Of a stretch of DNA of 64,000 bases, positions 1 to 7,294 are shown one piece after another. Numbering within the stretch: position 1 is the first letter of the stretch; each line of letters begins with the position of its first letter. The position numbers and the translations under genes were made by a program. This DNA is from Pseudothioglobus sp905182815. GTDB taxonomy: Bacteria; Pseudomonadota; Gammaproteobacteria; PS1; Pseudothioglobaceae. Under the pieces are notes generated by a model. That model did not search any database, was not told where the DNA came from, and saw nothing but the letters and a program-made list of their open reading frames with translations. Where the stretch lies: positions 124,001-188,000 of the forward strand of contig NZ_CP159805.1 in NCBI RefSeq assembly GCF_048087625.1, given 5' to 3'.

Positions 1-1562
1 ATAAAGCAGCCATAAGAAGCAAAATTGAAAATCAAAAGAATCTAAGTTTATTTCAGCAGCCAGTTGACGATTTAATTATTGAAAATAACAGAGTTAAAGG
101 CGTTGTAACGCAAATGGGCTTGGAGTTCTTTGCAGATAAAGTTATCTTAACTTCAGGTACTTTTTTAGGTGGAATTATTCATATTGGCAAACAGAATTAT
201 CAAGGAGGAAGGGCTGGTGATGCACCAGCTAATGTTTTATCTGAACGGCTACGTTCTTATGACTTAGGTGTAGGGAGGCTCAAAACAGGAACTCCACCAC
301 GCCTTGATGGAAGAACAATTAACTATAATGTCTTACAAAAACAAGAGGGTGATACCCCACTACCAACCTTCTCATTTATGGGGAGATCAACTGATCACCC
401 AGAACAAATTCCATGTTTTATTACACATACGAATGCAAAAACTCATGAATATATTACTAATGGTCTAAAAGACTCGCCACTCTATAGTGGAAAAATAGAA
501 GGCGTTGGCCCTCGATATTGCCCTTCAATTGAGGATAAGGTTGTTAGATTTGCAGAAAGAGACTCACATCAAATATTCGTTGAACCAGAAGGACTTACAA
601 CTCATGAAGTGTATCCAAATGGCATTTCAACATCGCTAGCATTTGAAGTTCAAGAGGATTTTGTTAACTCTATTAAAGGTTTTGAAGATGCAAAGATCAT
701 TCGTCCAGGCTACGCCATTGAATATGATTTTTTTGATCCAAGAGGGTTAAAACAAACACTAGAAGTTAAGAAAATATCAGGTCTTTTCTTTGCAGGACAG
801 ATTAATGGCACTACTGGTTATGAAGAAGCCGCTGCACAAGGTTTGCTTGCTGGAATTAATGCTGCATTACAGATTCAAGAGAAAGACCCTTGGACCCCTA
901 AACGGGACGAGTCTTATATTGGCGTTATGGTTGATGATTTGACGACCAAGGGGGCATCAGAGCCTTATCGGATGTTTACCTCTCGAGCTGAATATCGCCT
1001 TTTACTTCGAGAAGATAATGCTGATGAGAGATTAACTCCACAAGCTAGAAAAATGGGACTAGTTGATGATTTACGTTGGCTTTCTTTTAATGGAAAATAT
1101 GAGCAAGTAGCGAATGAGAAAAAACGTTTAAAGTCTTTTTGGGTTCAGTCAGGAGACGCCCAAGCAGAAAAAGTTTTGGGAATAAAGCTTAGTCATGAAT
1201 ATAGTTTAGAGGCTCTGTTAAAAAGACCAAATATTGACTATAAGCTGCTCAGTAAGATCGAAAATGCAAAGCCCTTTCTGGAAGATAGGATGATTATCGA
1301 GCAAGTAGAAAATCAAATTAAATATGAGGGCTATATAAAACGACAATTAGATGAAATTGAAAAATATCGTAAAAATGAGAACACTAAGCTTTCATCAAAT
1401 ATTGATTACAGTGAGATTAAAGCCTTATCCAATGAGGTTAGGCAAAAGCTTAATGAATACAAGCCTGAGACAATTGGTCAAGCTAGTAGAATTCAAGGCG
1501 TAACCCCAGCATCAATTTCTATTCTATTGGTTTTTCTGAAAACTTACAAAGCCCTGTCATGA
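1..1562 (+). CDS. mnmG: tRNA uridine-5-carboxymethylaminomethyl modification enzyme MnmG (5' end outside window)
   Basis: FAD-dependent partner of MnmE that builds the cmnm5/nm5 group on U34 of several tRNAs. The reading frame is open from the first bases of the window (frame of base 3) and reads AAIRSKIENQ then FQQPVDDLI, a stretch known from inside MnmG, so the N-terminal FAD-binding part lies upstream and the Met at base 114 is not the start. Visible family segments include GTFLGGIIHIG, RLKTGTPPRL, the region FFAGQINGTTGYEEAAAQG that closes the FAD fold, and the C-terminal helical domain with QASRIQGVTPASI. Its last codons overlap the start of rsmG by 4 bases, the classic gidA-gidB arrangement. 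MnmE is encoded in the same window at 42839. Identification is very safe. Confidence 0.97.
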   Translation, partial: KAAIRSKIENQKNLSLFQQPVDDLIIENNRVKGVVTQMGLEFFADKVILTSGTFLGGIIHIGKQNYQGGRAGDAPANVLSERLRSYDLGVGRLKTGTPPRLDGRTINYNVLQKQEGDTPLPTFSFMGRSTDHPEQIPCFITHTNAKTHEYITNGLKDSPLYSGKIEGVGPRYCPSIEDKVVRFAERDSHQIFVEPEGLTTHEVYPNGISTSLAFEVQEDFVNSIKGFEDAKIIRPGYAIEYDFFDPRGLKQTLEVKKISGLFFAGQINGTTGYEEAAAQGLLAGINAALQIQEKDPWTPKRDESYIGVMVDDLTTKGASEPYRMFTSRAEYRLLLREDNADERLTPQARKMGLVDDLRWLSFNGKYEQVANEKKRLKSFWVQSGDAQAEKVLGIKLSHEYSLEALLKRPNIDYKLLSKIENAKPFLEDRMIIEQVENQIKYEGYIKRQLDEIEKYRKNENTKLSSNIDYSEIKALSNEVRQKLNEYKPETIGQASRIQGVTPASISILLVFLKTYKALS

Positions 1563-2170
1563 ATGAAAACGAGAGGCTGCTCTGTGAAGGGGCGGAGTTA
1601 ATGAATGTTGATCTTTCAGAGTTTCAAGTGCAGCAGCTCCTTAGGTTTCATGCATTAATTATTAAATGGAATAAGGTATACAATTTAAGTGCCATACGCG
1701 ACCCTCTAGAGTCAATTAAAAAACACTTTTTGGATAGCCTTTCAATAGTATGTTTCATAAAGCCTGGATTATTACTAGATGTCGGCTCTGGCGCTGGCTT
1801 ACCTGGGATTATCATTGCAATTATGATGCCTAAAACTAGTGTTTTTGTCATCGATAGTGTTGGCAAAAAATGTCGATTTATGCAAACTGTAAAAACAGAA
1901 CTGTCTTTGACCAATCTGACAGTAGTTAATAGTAGAGTTGAGTCATTTAGTTATCATGAGTCTTTTCCTCAAATAACATCCCGAGCATTTTCAGATGTTG
2001 CGAGTACTATTGAAAAAGTGAAACATTTAATAGCGGATGATGGTCGCTACTTAATGATGAAGGGTGACAATATTGATGAAGAAACTATTCAAAAAATGAA
2101 GGCAAAAGTGCATATTTTAAAAGTTCCATTTGTTTCAGATAATCGTTCACTTTTAGAAATTCAGCTATAA
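1559..2170 (+). CDS. rsmG: 16S rRNA (guanine-527-N7)-methyltransferase RsmG
   Basis: SAM-dependent methyltransferase that makes m7G527 in 16S rRNA; its loss gives low-level streptomycin resistance in several bacteria. The 203-residue protein has the usual length. The SAM-binding glycine loop LLDVGSGAGLPG lies near residues 78-89, preceded by the family segment YNLSAIRDP and HFLDSLS. The ATG overlaps the mnmG stop (ATGA), implying translational coupling in a mnmG-rsmG operon. tatD starts only 9 bases after the stop. No ParA/ParB genes follow, unlike the arrangement in many proteobacteria. Confidence 0.95.
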   Translation: MNENERLLCEGAELMNVDLSEFQVQQLLRFHALIIKWNKVYNLSAIRDPLESIKKHFLDSLSIVCFIKPGLLLDVGSGAGLPGIIIAIMMPKTSVFVIDSVGKKCRFMQTVKTELSLTNLTVVNSRVESFSYHESFPQITSRAFSDVASTIEKVKHLIADDGRYLMMKGDNIDEETIQKMKAKVHILKVPFVSDNRSLLEIQL

Positions 2171-2179
2171 TTTTTATTT

Positions 2180-2950
2180 ATGGAAATAATAGACTCTCAT
2201 TGCCACATAGACCGAGTTGACTTAGATGCTTTTGGAGGAAGTATTGAGTCAATGCTCAAGCATGCCAGTGAGCTCTCTGTAAAGAAATTTCTATGCGTCT
2301 GTATTGATTTGGAGCATTTTGATCAAGTTCACGATCTTGCATTAGCGCACTCTAATATATATTCATCAGTTGGCGTGCATCCAACAGAAACTAATTGTAA
2401 AGACCCAACTACAGAAGAGTTACTTGAATATGCAACAAGCGACAGAATCATTGCAATTGGCGAGACTGGTTTGGATTATTTTCATGTCAAGGAGGATCAG
2501 GCTGGCTGGCAAAGAGATCGCTTCCGTAGGCATATTAAGGCGTCCAATATTTCAGGCAAGCCTCTGATTATTCATACTAGAGAAGCTAAATCTGATACTA
2601 TTAAAATTCTCTCTGAAGAGAAGGCTGAGTCAGCTGTTATGCATTGCTTTTCTGAGGATTGGGAAACTGCCAAGGCGGCATTAGATCTTGGTTATTACAT
2701 TTCTTTTTCGGGTATTTTGACTTTTAAAAGTGCTCAATCTTTGCGTGATGTTGCAAAAAAAATACCTGCTGAGCGTCTTTTGGTTGAAACAGACTCACCA
2801 TATTTAACCCCTGTTCCAAATAGAGGAAGGCCTAACAGCCCAGCCTATACATACTATGTAGCAGAAAAACTTGCAGAAATTCGTAATACGAGTATTTCTG
2901 AGATTGCTAAAGTTACTACTGATAACTTTAATCGGCTATTTTTTTCGTGA
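2180..2950 (+). CDS. tatD: TatD family metal-dependent hydrolase
   Basis: Cytosolic TIM-barrel nuclease/hydrolase of the TatD/YcfH family; family members act as 3'-5' exonucleases or D-aminoacyl-tRNA deacylases. All expected metal ligands are visible: SHCHID at the N-terminus (HxH), GETGLDY near residue 95, IIHTREA, MHCFSE and ETDSPYLTP near residue 205. The length of 256 residues is normal. Which subfamily (TatD, YcfH or YjjV) is not resolved here. It is packed between rsmG and rluC and probably belongs to the same transcript. Confidence 0.9.
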   Translation: MEIIDSHCHIDRVDLDAFGGSIESMLKHASELSVKKFLCVCIDLEHFDQVHDLALAHSNIYSSVGVHPTETNCKDPTTEELLEYATSDRIIAIGETGLDYFHVKEDQAGWQRDRFRRHIKASNISGKPLIIHTREAKSDTIKILSEEKAESAVMHCFSEDWETAKAALDLGYYISFSGILTFKSAQSLRDVAKKIPAERLLVETDSPYLTPVPNRGRPNSPAYTYYVAEKLAEIRNTSISEIAKVTTDNFNRLFFS

Positions 2951-2954
2951 CTTT

Positions 2955-3878
2955 ATGACTACTCATGATGCCCCAAGATATATAACTGTAGATGAGTTTT
3001 CAATTGGACAGCGTCTTGATAATTATCTAATTAAGCAGCTTAAAGGTGTCCCAAAGTCTCGCATTTATCGCATTATCAGAAAAGGTGAAGTCCGCGTTAA
3101 TAAAGGCAGAAAGAAAGCAGACTATAAGCTTGTTTCTGAAGATATTATTCGAATTCCACCTATTAGAACCTCTACTGAAAAGGATATTAAGCCATCTGAT
3201 GGACTACTTAAGTTGCTTAATTCCTCAATTCTTTATGAGGATAAAGGCTTATTAGTTCTAAATAAGACACATGGAATGGCAGTTCATGGGGGAAGTGGTG
3301 TTACTATTGGAATTATTGAAGCACTTAAAAGTCAATACAAAGAACCGATTGAACTTGTCCATCGGCTTGATAGAGGAACATCAGGGTGTTTGATTCTTGC
3401 AAAAAAACGGTCAGTCTTAAAATCATTTCATGAGCAGCTAGTTCATCATCAAGTGGAAAAGCGTTATATTGCACTTGTTAAAAATAGCTGGAGTAAGAAA
3501 AAGCATACCATTGATGCGCCAATTTATCAAAACTCAAGGAATAGTGTTATTGATTCGAAAGGAAAAGACTCAGTAAGTCATTTCCACCCTATTAAAAATT
3601 TTCTTATGGGTGATGAAAGTGCCTCGTTAGTTGAAGTTGTTATAGAAACTGGAAGGACTCATCAAATCAGGGTCCATGCAAAGCATGCTGGGCATCCAGT
3701 TGCCCAAGATGATAAGTATGGCGATAATAGTTTTGATCAATTGATGAAAAAGAAAGGGTTGAGTCGACTTTTTTTGCATGCTAAATCAATTGTTTTTACA
3801 AACCCTATTACTAATGAGATACAAAAGGTAACGGCCCCATTACCAAATGATCTTGAAGAATTTTTAAATAAACTATGA
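2955..3878 (+). CDS. rluC: 23S rRNA pseudouridine synthase, RluC-type
   Basis: Converts uridines 955/2504/2580 (E. coli numbering) of 23S rRNA to pseudouridine if it is a true RluC. The 307-residue protein has an N-terminal S4 RNA-binding domain (RLDNYLIKQLKG and GEVRVNKGRKK) and a RluA-family catalytic domain with the active aspartate in HRLDRGTSGC, followed by GRTHQIRVHAKHAGHP. The frame stays open upstream to 2871, but that would overlap tatD by 80 bases and add a hydrophobic non-family extension, so I place the start at the ATG at 2955, five bases after tatD. Its stop overlaps the ubiA start by 4 bases. RluD or another RluA paralogue is a less likely alternative. Confidence 0.88.
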   Translation: MTTHDAPRYITVDEFSIGQRLDNYLIKQLKGVPKSRIYRIIRKGEVRVNKGRKKADYKLVSEDIIRIPPIRTSTEKDIKPSDGLLKLLNSSILYEDKGLLVLNKTHGMAVHGGSGVTIGIIEALKSQYKEPIELVHRLDRGTSGCLILAKKRSVLKSFHEQLVHHQVEKRYIALVKNSWSKKKHTIDAPIYQNSRNSVIDSKGKDSVSHFHPIKNFLMGDESASLVEVVIETGRTHQIRVHAKHAGHPVAQDDKYGDNSFDQLMKKKGLSRLFLHAKSIVFTNPITNEIQKVTAPLPNDLEEFLNKL

Positions 3879-4723
3879 ATGCGTATATTCGCTTAATGAG
3901 GCTTGATAAGCCTATTGGGTCATTACTACTTTTATGGCCCACATATTGGGCTTTATTTCTAAGTGCAGATGGATGGCCTGATTTAGATATATTGTTCATT
4001 TTCACTTCAGGAGTTTTTATAATGAGAACTGCTGGGTGCGTTATAAATGATTTTGCAGATCGAAAAATTGATAAGCACATCGTAAGAACTCAGCAAAGGC
4101 CTCTTGCTACTGGAGAAATTTCATCTAACTCCGCGCTAGTATTATTTGGCCTATTATTATTGATTGCATTAGGCTTAGTTCTTCAAACTAATATCTTAAC
4201 TATTAAATTGTCTTTAATTGCCGTTCTTCTGGCAACTTTATATCCTTTTACAAAGCGCTGGACTAATTTACCGCAACTAGTTTTAGGTGCTGCATTTGGA
4301 ATGAGCGTACCTATGGCTTTTAGCGCTCAAACTGGAGTGGTTCCTTTAACTGCATGGCTAGTTTTTATTGCAACCCTAGTTTGGACTTTAATTTATGACA
4401 CTTTTTATGCGATGGCTGATCGCGATGAAGATTTAAAGATTGGAGTAAAGTCAACAGCAATTCTTTTTGCAAAATACGATCAAATTATTATCACTTTGTT
4501 GCAAATTTTATTAATTATTGTGCTTATATTAATTGGCAATGTTTTCGATTTAGGATTAATTTATGACTTTTCTTTGGTGATTATTTCATTTTTTATGATT
4601 TATCATCAATTTCTACTGAAAAAACGCCAAAAAGAAGAATATTTTAAGGCATTTCTTAATAATAATTTCATTGGTATGACTGCATTTTTAGGGATTTTTC
4701 TTTCGGTAATCATCAAGTCATAA
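3875..4723 (+). CDS. ubiA: 4-hydroxybenzoate polyprenyltransferase UbiA
   Basis: Inner-membrane prenyltransferase that attaches the polyprenyl tail to 4-hydroxybenzoate, the second step of ubiquinone synthesis. The 282-residue protein is highly hydrophobic with about eight membrane segments. Both aspartate-rich motifs are present: NDFADRKIDKH near residue 66 and YDTFYAMADRDED near residue 168. The ATG overlaps the rluC stop (ATGA). No ubiC chorismate lyase lies beside it, so 4-hydroxybenzoate must come from elsewhere in the genome. It is the last gene of the mnmG-ubiA run; about 160 bases separate it from the next gene. Confidence 0.95.
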   Translation: MNAYIRLMRLDKPIGSLLLLWPTYWALFLSADGWPDLDILFIFTSGVFIMRTAGCVINDFADRKIDKHIVRTQQRPLATGEISSNSALVLFGLLLLIALGLVLQTNILTIKLSLIAVLLATLYPFTKRWTNLPQLVLGAAFGMSVPMAFSAQTGVVPLTAWLVFIATLVWTLIYDTFYAMADRDEDLKIGVKSTAILFAKYDQIIITLLQILLIIVLILIGNVFDLGLIYDFSLVIISFFMIYHQFLLKKRQKEEYFKAFLNNNFIGMTAFLGIFLSVIIKS

Positions 4724-4802
4724 GTTTTGTTGTTTTTTTGCAACATTTGAGCAAAATTACGTCATTTTGGCCTATTTTTTTGCTTTTTTTCATCAAGAAA
4801 AC

Positions 4803-4829
4803 TTGACACTCTGTTTTTGTTACTATAAA
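4803..4829 (+). promoter_or_regulatory. Predicted sigma70 promoter of the first 72-aa membrane protein
   Basis: TTGACA at 4803-4808 and TATAAA at 4824-4829 with a 15-base spacer. A palindrome TCAAGAAAACTTGA (4793-4806) overlaps the -35 box and could be an operator. The same -35/-10 pair with the same spacing recurs before the second paralogue (5228-5254). About 55 bases of leader separate the -10 from the ATG at 4885. Confidence 0.65.
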
Positions 4830-4838
4830 AAGTCCATC

Positions 4839-4858
4839 AATCAGCAAGTATGTTGATT
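4839..4858 (+). other. Small 5'-leader hairpin ahead of the first 72-aa membrane protein
   Basis: AATCAGC (4839-4845) can pair with GTTGATT (4852-4858), seven pairs including one G-U, closing a six-base loop. The matching leader of the second gene keeps AATCAGC (5264-5270) and can form a shorter CAGC/GTTG pairing (5267-5270 with 5281-5284). It may stabilise the message or insulate the ribosome site GGAGAGA; no function is shown. Confidence 0.35.
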
Positions 4859-4884
4859 ATTTTAAAAACAAATGGAGAGAAAAT

Positions 4885-5103
4885 ATGTTAAGTAATGTAA
4901 CTGGTTGGATAAAAAAATTAACTGAAGCTGGTGTGGGTCTTGTAGCACTAGCAGTTGTTGTTCAAGTAATATTTGGTTCAAGTGCTTCATTCCTACCTGG
5001 CGATGTTGTCGCTAGGCTTACTGATATGATCGGCGCACTTGGTGGTGCTGGCTTAGTTGGTTTAATTACAGCAGGATTGTTGTACACGATCTTTTCTAAG
5101 TAA
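4885..5103 (+). CDS. 72-residue two-span membrane protein, copy 1 (unknown function)
   Basis: I do not recognise a named family. The protein begins with a short amphipathic stretch (NVTGWIKKLTEAG), then a hydrophobic segment at about residues 17-32 (LVALAVVVQVIF), a polar turn FLPGDVVARLTD at 36-47, and a second glycine-rich hydrophobic segment at about 49-70. There is no cleavable signal peptide, no cysteine and no catalytic motif; charge is concentrated at the ends and in the turn. A strong ribosome site (GGAGAGA) precedes the ATG. By hand alignment 51 of 72 residues match the neighbouring gene at 5309 with no gaps, so the pair is a tandem duplication. Each copy has its own promoter and terminator, which suggests a small, highly expressed, independently dosed product. 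Candidates are a structural or oligomeric membrane peptide; a bacteriocin-like or holin role is conceivable but unsupported. Confidence 0.8.
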   Translation: MLSNVTGWIKKLTEAGVGLVALAVVVQVIFGSSASFLPGDVVARLTDMIGALGGAGLVGLITAGLLYTIFSK

Positions 5104-5121
5104 TACGTATTAACTCAATAG

Positions 5122-5147
5122 AAAACCCGCTATAAGGCGGGTTTTTT
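5122..5147 (+). terminator. Intrinsic terminator after small membrane protein copy 1
   Basis: AACCCGC-TATAAG-GCGGGTT hairpin followed by a run of six T. It lies 20 bases after the stop codon and isolates copy 1 from copy 2. Confidence 0.9.
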
Positions 5148-5227
5148 ATTATTTGAATGAAATTTTATTAAGTACTTAATTTTATTGTGCTAAAGCTAAT
5201 TTTTTAGTCATCACGCACCTAGAAAAC

Positions 5228-5254
5228 TTGACATAGTGATTTTGATACTATAAA
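5228..5254 (+). promoter_or_regulatory. Predicted sigma70 promoter of the second 72-aa membrane protein
   Basis: TTGACA at 5228-5233 and TATAAA at 5249-5254, spacer 15, preceded by AGAAAAC exactly as in copy 1. The leader again contains ATCAATCAGC and AAACAAATGGAGAGA before the start codon, so promoter and leader were duplicated or conserved with the gene. Confidence 0.65.
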
Positions 5255-5308
5255 AAGTTTATCAATCAGCTGGAAATCTGGTTGTCTTAAAACAAATGGA
5301 GAGAGAGT

Positions 5309-5527
5309 ATGTTAGATAATGTAATTGGATGGGTAAAAAAATTAACTGAAGTAGGTGTAAGTTTTATTGCACTTGCAGTTGTTGTTCAAATAATTTTTGG
5401 AAGTCAAGCTGCATTCTTACCTGGCGATATTATCGCTAGACTTACGGATATTATTGTTGGACTTGGAGCTGCAAATTTGGTTGGTTTAATTGCCGTTGGT
5501 TTGCTGTACAAAATCTTTACTAAGTAA
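5309..5527 (+). CDS. 72-residue two-span membrane protein, copy 2 (unknown function)
   Basis: Paralogue of the gene at 4885, with the same length and same layout: amphipathic start (NVIGWVKKLTEVG), hydrophobic segment at about 17-32, conserved turn FLPGD-IIARLTD, and a second hydrophobic segment ending YKIFTK. Most of the 21 differences are conservative (V/I, A/V, S/T), with invariant GW, KKLTE, AVVVQ, IFGS, FLPGD and ARLTD. That pattern suggests purifying selection on both copies rather than a decaying duplicate. The non-conservative changes fall at residues 3, 6, 33, 56 and 68, so the copies may form hetero-oligomers or be tuned separately. A GGAGAGA ribosome site lies just upstream. Function unknown. 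Confidence 0.8.
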   Translation: MLDNVIGWVKKLTEVGVSFIALAVVVQIIFGSQAAFLPGDIIARLTDIIVGLGAANLVGLIAVGLLYKIFTK

Positions 5528-5543
5528 TACATATTAACTCAAC

Positions 5544-5572
5544 AAAAAACCCGCCACTAAGCGGGTTTTTTA
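5544..5572 (+). terminator. Intrinsic terminator after small membrane protein copy 2
   Basis: AACCCGC-CACTAA-GCGGGTT hairpin with A-run upstream and T-run downstream. The A-rich 5' side means it could also terminate the convergent dapD transcript, whose stop lies 20 bases away. Confidence 0.9.
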
Positions 5573-5591
5573 TTATTTGGAAAAGATGGAG

Positions 5592-6416
5592 TTAAATCCC
5601 TCGAAGAAGCTCATTAATTCCAACCTTAGACCTTGTTTTAGCGTCAACCTGTTTAACTATAACGGCGCAATAAAGTGAATAGCTTCCATCTGCCGATGGA
5701 AGGTTGCCAGAAACTACAACTGATCCTGCAGGTATTCGTCCATATGATACTTCACCCGTCATTCTATTAAAGATTTTAGTTGATTGGCCAATATAAACGC
5801 CCATTGATATAACAGCACCTTCTTCAACGATAACACCTTCAACTACTTCTGATCTTGCTCCAATAAAGCAGTTATCCTCTATGATTGTTGGACTCGCTTG
5901 TAAAGGTTCAAGCACCCCACCAATGCCTACGCCGCCTGAAAGGTGAACATTTTTGCCAATTTGTGCACAAGAACCTACAGTTGCCCATGTATCGACCATT
6001 GTTCCAGAATCAACATATGCACCAATATTTACATAAGATGGCATTAAAACCGTATTTGAGGCTATATAAGAACCTCTCCTTGCAGTGGCTGGAGGAACTA
6101 CTCTAACACCCGACGCTTGAAACTCTTCAGCTGTGGTATTTGCATACTTGGATGGCACTTTGTCATAGTACTGCGTATAGCCAGATTGCATAGGGACATT
6201 ATCTGCAAGCCTAAATGAAAGCAAAACAGCTTTCTTTAGCCATTCATTAACTTCCCAGTTGCCGATACTTTTTTGCTCTGCAACTCTAGCTTCTCCTGAG
6301 TCTAGGAGGTGAATTGCCTCATCAACAGCTTGTTTAATTTCATTGCTTGCAGAGTCAGGGGTGATATGCGCTCGATCTTCAAATGCAGCTTCAATAATAT
6401 CTTTCATAATTGTCAT
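5592..6416 (-). CDS. dapD: 2,3,4,5-tetrahydropyridine-2,6-dicarboxylate N-succinyltransferase DapD
   Basis: Cytosolic enzyme of the succinylase branch of lysine/diaminopimelate synthesis, transferring succinyl from succinyl-CoA to tetrahydrodipicolinate. The 274-residue length is typical. The N-terminal helical domain starts IIEAAFEDRAHITP. The centre carries hexapeptide repeats of the left-handed beta helix (IGAYVDSGTMVDTWATVGS, IGKNVHLSGGVGIGG) and the conserved IEDNCFIGARSEVVEG. The start is either the ATG at 6416 or an in-frame ATG three codons later; no strong ribosome site separates them. It stands alone, convergent with the small membrane protein pair. Confidence 0.96.
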   Translation of the reverse strand: MTIMKDIIEAAFEDRAHITPDSASNEIKQAVDEAIHLLDSGEARVAEQKSIGNWEVNEWLKKAVLLSFRLADNVPMQSGYTQYYDKVPSKYANTTAEEFQASGVRVVPPATARRGSYIASNTVLMPSYVNIGAYVDSGTMVDTWATVGSCAQIGKNVHLSGGVGIGGVLEPLQASPTIIEDNCFIGARSEVVEGVIVEEGAVISMGVYIGQSTKIFNRMTGEVSYGRIPAGSVVVSGNLPSADGSYSLYCAVIVKQVDAKTRSKVGINELLRGI

Positions 6417-6462
6417 AATAAAAAAAAGTTAATTATATCATTTAGAGTCCATTTGGACTTCT

Positions 6463-7182
6463 CTAATGATCGTGCTGGTGGTTATGATGATGCTCATAAG
6501 TTGCCATCAAGTCATGGATTTGATCAGCAAATAAGTCATTAAATTGAGCATCTTTCAATATGGATTCGGGGAGTCCCTCACAGCAGATATGATGATAAAG
6601 GCAAAGAACTTGAGTTGATTCTTTCATTACTCTATGAAGATCATGTGACACCATAAGTACAGCACAGTTTTGCTTTTGATGAATATCCTGAATTAATTTA
6701 TAAAGCTGCATTTGCCCATCAACATCAAGGTTTTGTGCTGGTTCATCTAAAATCAACACATTAGGCTTATTTAGAAGCGCTCTAGTTAGTAAGACTTTTT
6801 GCAATTCACCACCTGAAAGATTTTTGAGCGGCATTTTAAGTAAATCTTCAATACCAGTAAGCTCACAAGTTTGACGCGTGAACTCACGATCAAATTTTTG
6901 ATTTAATGTCAAAAAATCAATAACAGATATAGGTATGTATGGATTTGCTGTAAATGATTGAGGCGTATAACCAAATTTTAAATTATCGCTATGTATTATT
7001 TCTCCAGAATCTTGTTTAATAACACCTAAAAGAATCTTAATTAATGAGCTTTTTCCAGCGCCATTAGGACCTATTAATGTAATAAACTCACCAGGATGAA
7101 GTTTAAAGCTGACATCATCAAGGATATTTTTCCCATTATGACTAAGGCTAATATTGTTTAGAGTTATGAGAGCATCTGACAT
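6463..7182 (-). CDS. znuC: Zinc ABC transporter ATP-binding protein ZnuC-like
   Basis: ATPase subunit of a high-affinity zinc (possibly manganese) importer. All ABC signatures are present: Walker A GPNGAGKSS near residue 38, the Q-loop YTPQS, the signature LSGGELQKV near 125, Walker B VLILDEPAQNLD and the switch histidine in MVSHDLHRV. The C-terminus is histidine-rich (YEHHHNHQHDH), consistent with a metal-binding tail. The length of 239 residues is normal. No znuA (binding protein), znuB (permease) or zur lies next to it; the neighbours are dapD and divergent polA, so its partners must be elsewhere. Substrate is inferred from family likeness and the His tail. Confidence 0.85.
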   Translation of the reverse strand: MSDALITLNNISLSHNGKNILDDVSFKLHPGEFITLIGPNGAGKSSLIKILLGVIKQDSGEIIHSDNLKFGYTPQSFTANPYIPISVIDFLTLNQKFDREFTRQTCELTGIEDLLKMPLKNLSGGELQKVLLTRALLNKPNVLILDEPAQNLDVDGQMQLYKLIQDIHQKQNCAVLMVSHDLHRVMKESTQVLCLYHHICCEGLPESILKDAQFNDLFADQIHDLMATYEHHHNHQHDH

Positions 7183-7294
7183 TAGTATATTTTATCTAAC
7201 AATTCATGCATGAGCTCAAAATATAAAGTTTGAAAGTTTAAATTCATCAAGTAGTTTCCAATAAAAAAACTTGGTTTAGAGGTAAAATTTGAGA

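Noticed and set aside
2871..2954. N-terminal extension of the RluC reading frame
   Set aside because: It overlaps tatD by 80 bases and is not family-like; the ATG at 2955 gives the normal RluC start.
4885..5527. Reading the two 72-residue proteins as ATP synthase c subunits or phage holins
   Set aside because: They lack the c-subunit carboxylate within the second span, and no ATP synthase, endolysin or phage genes are near.
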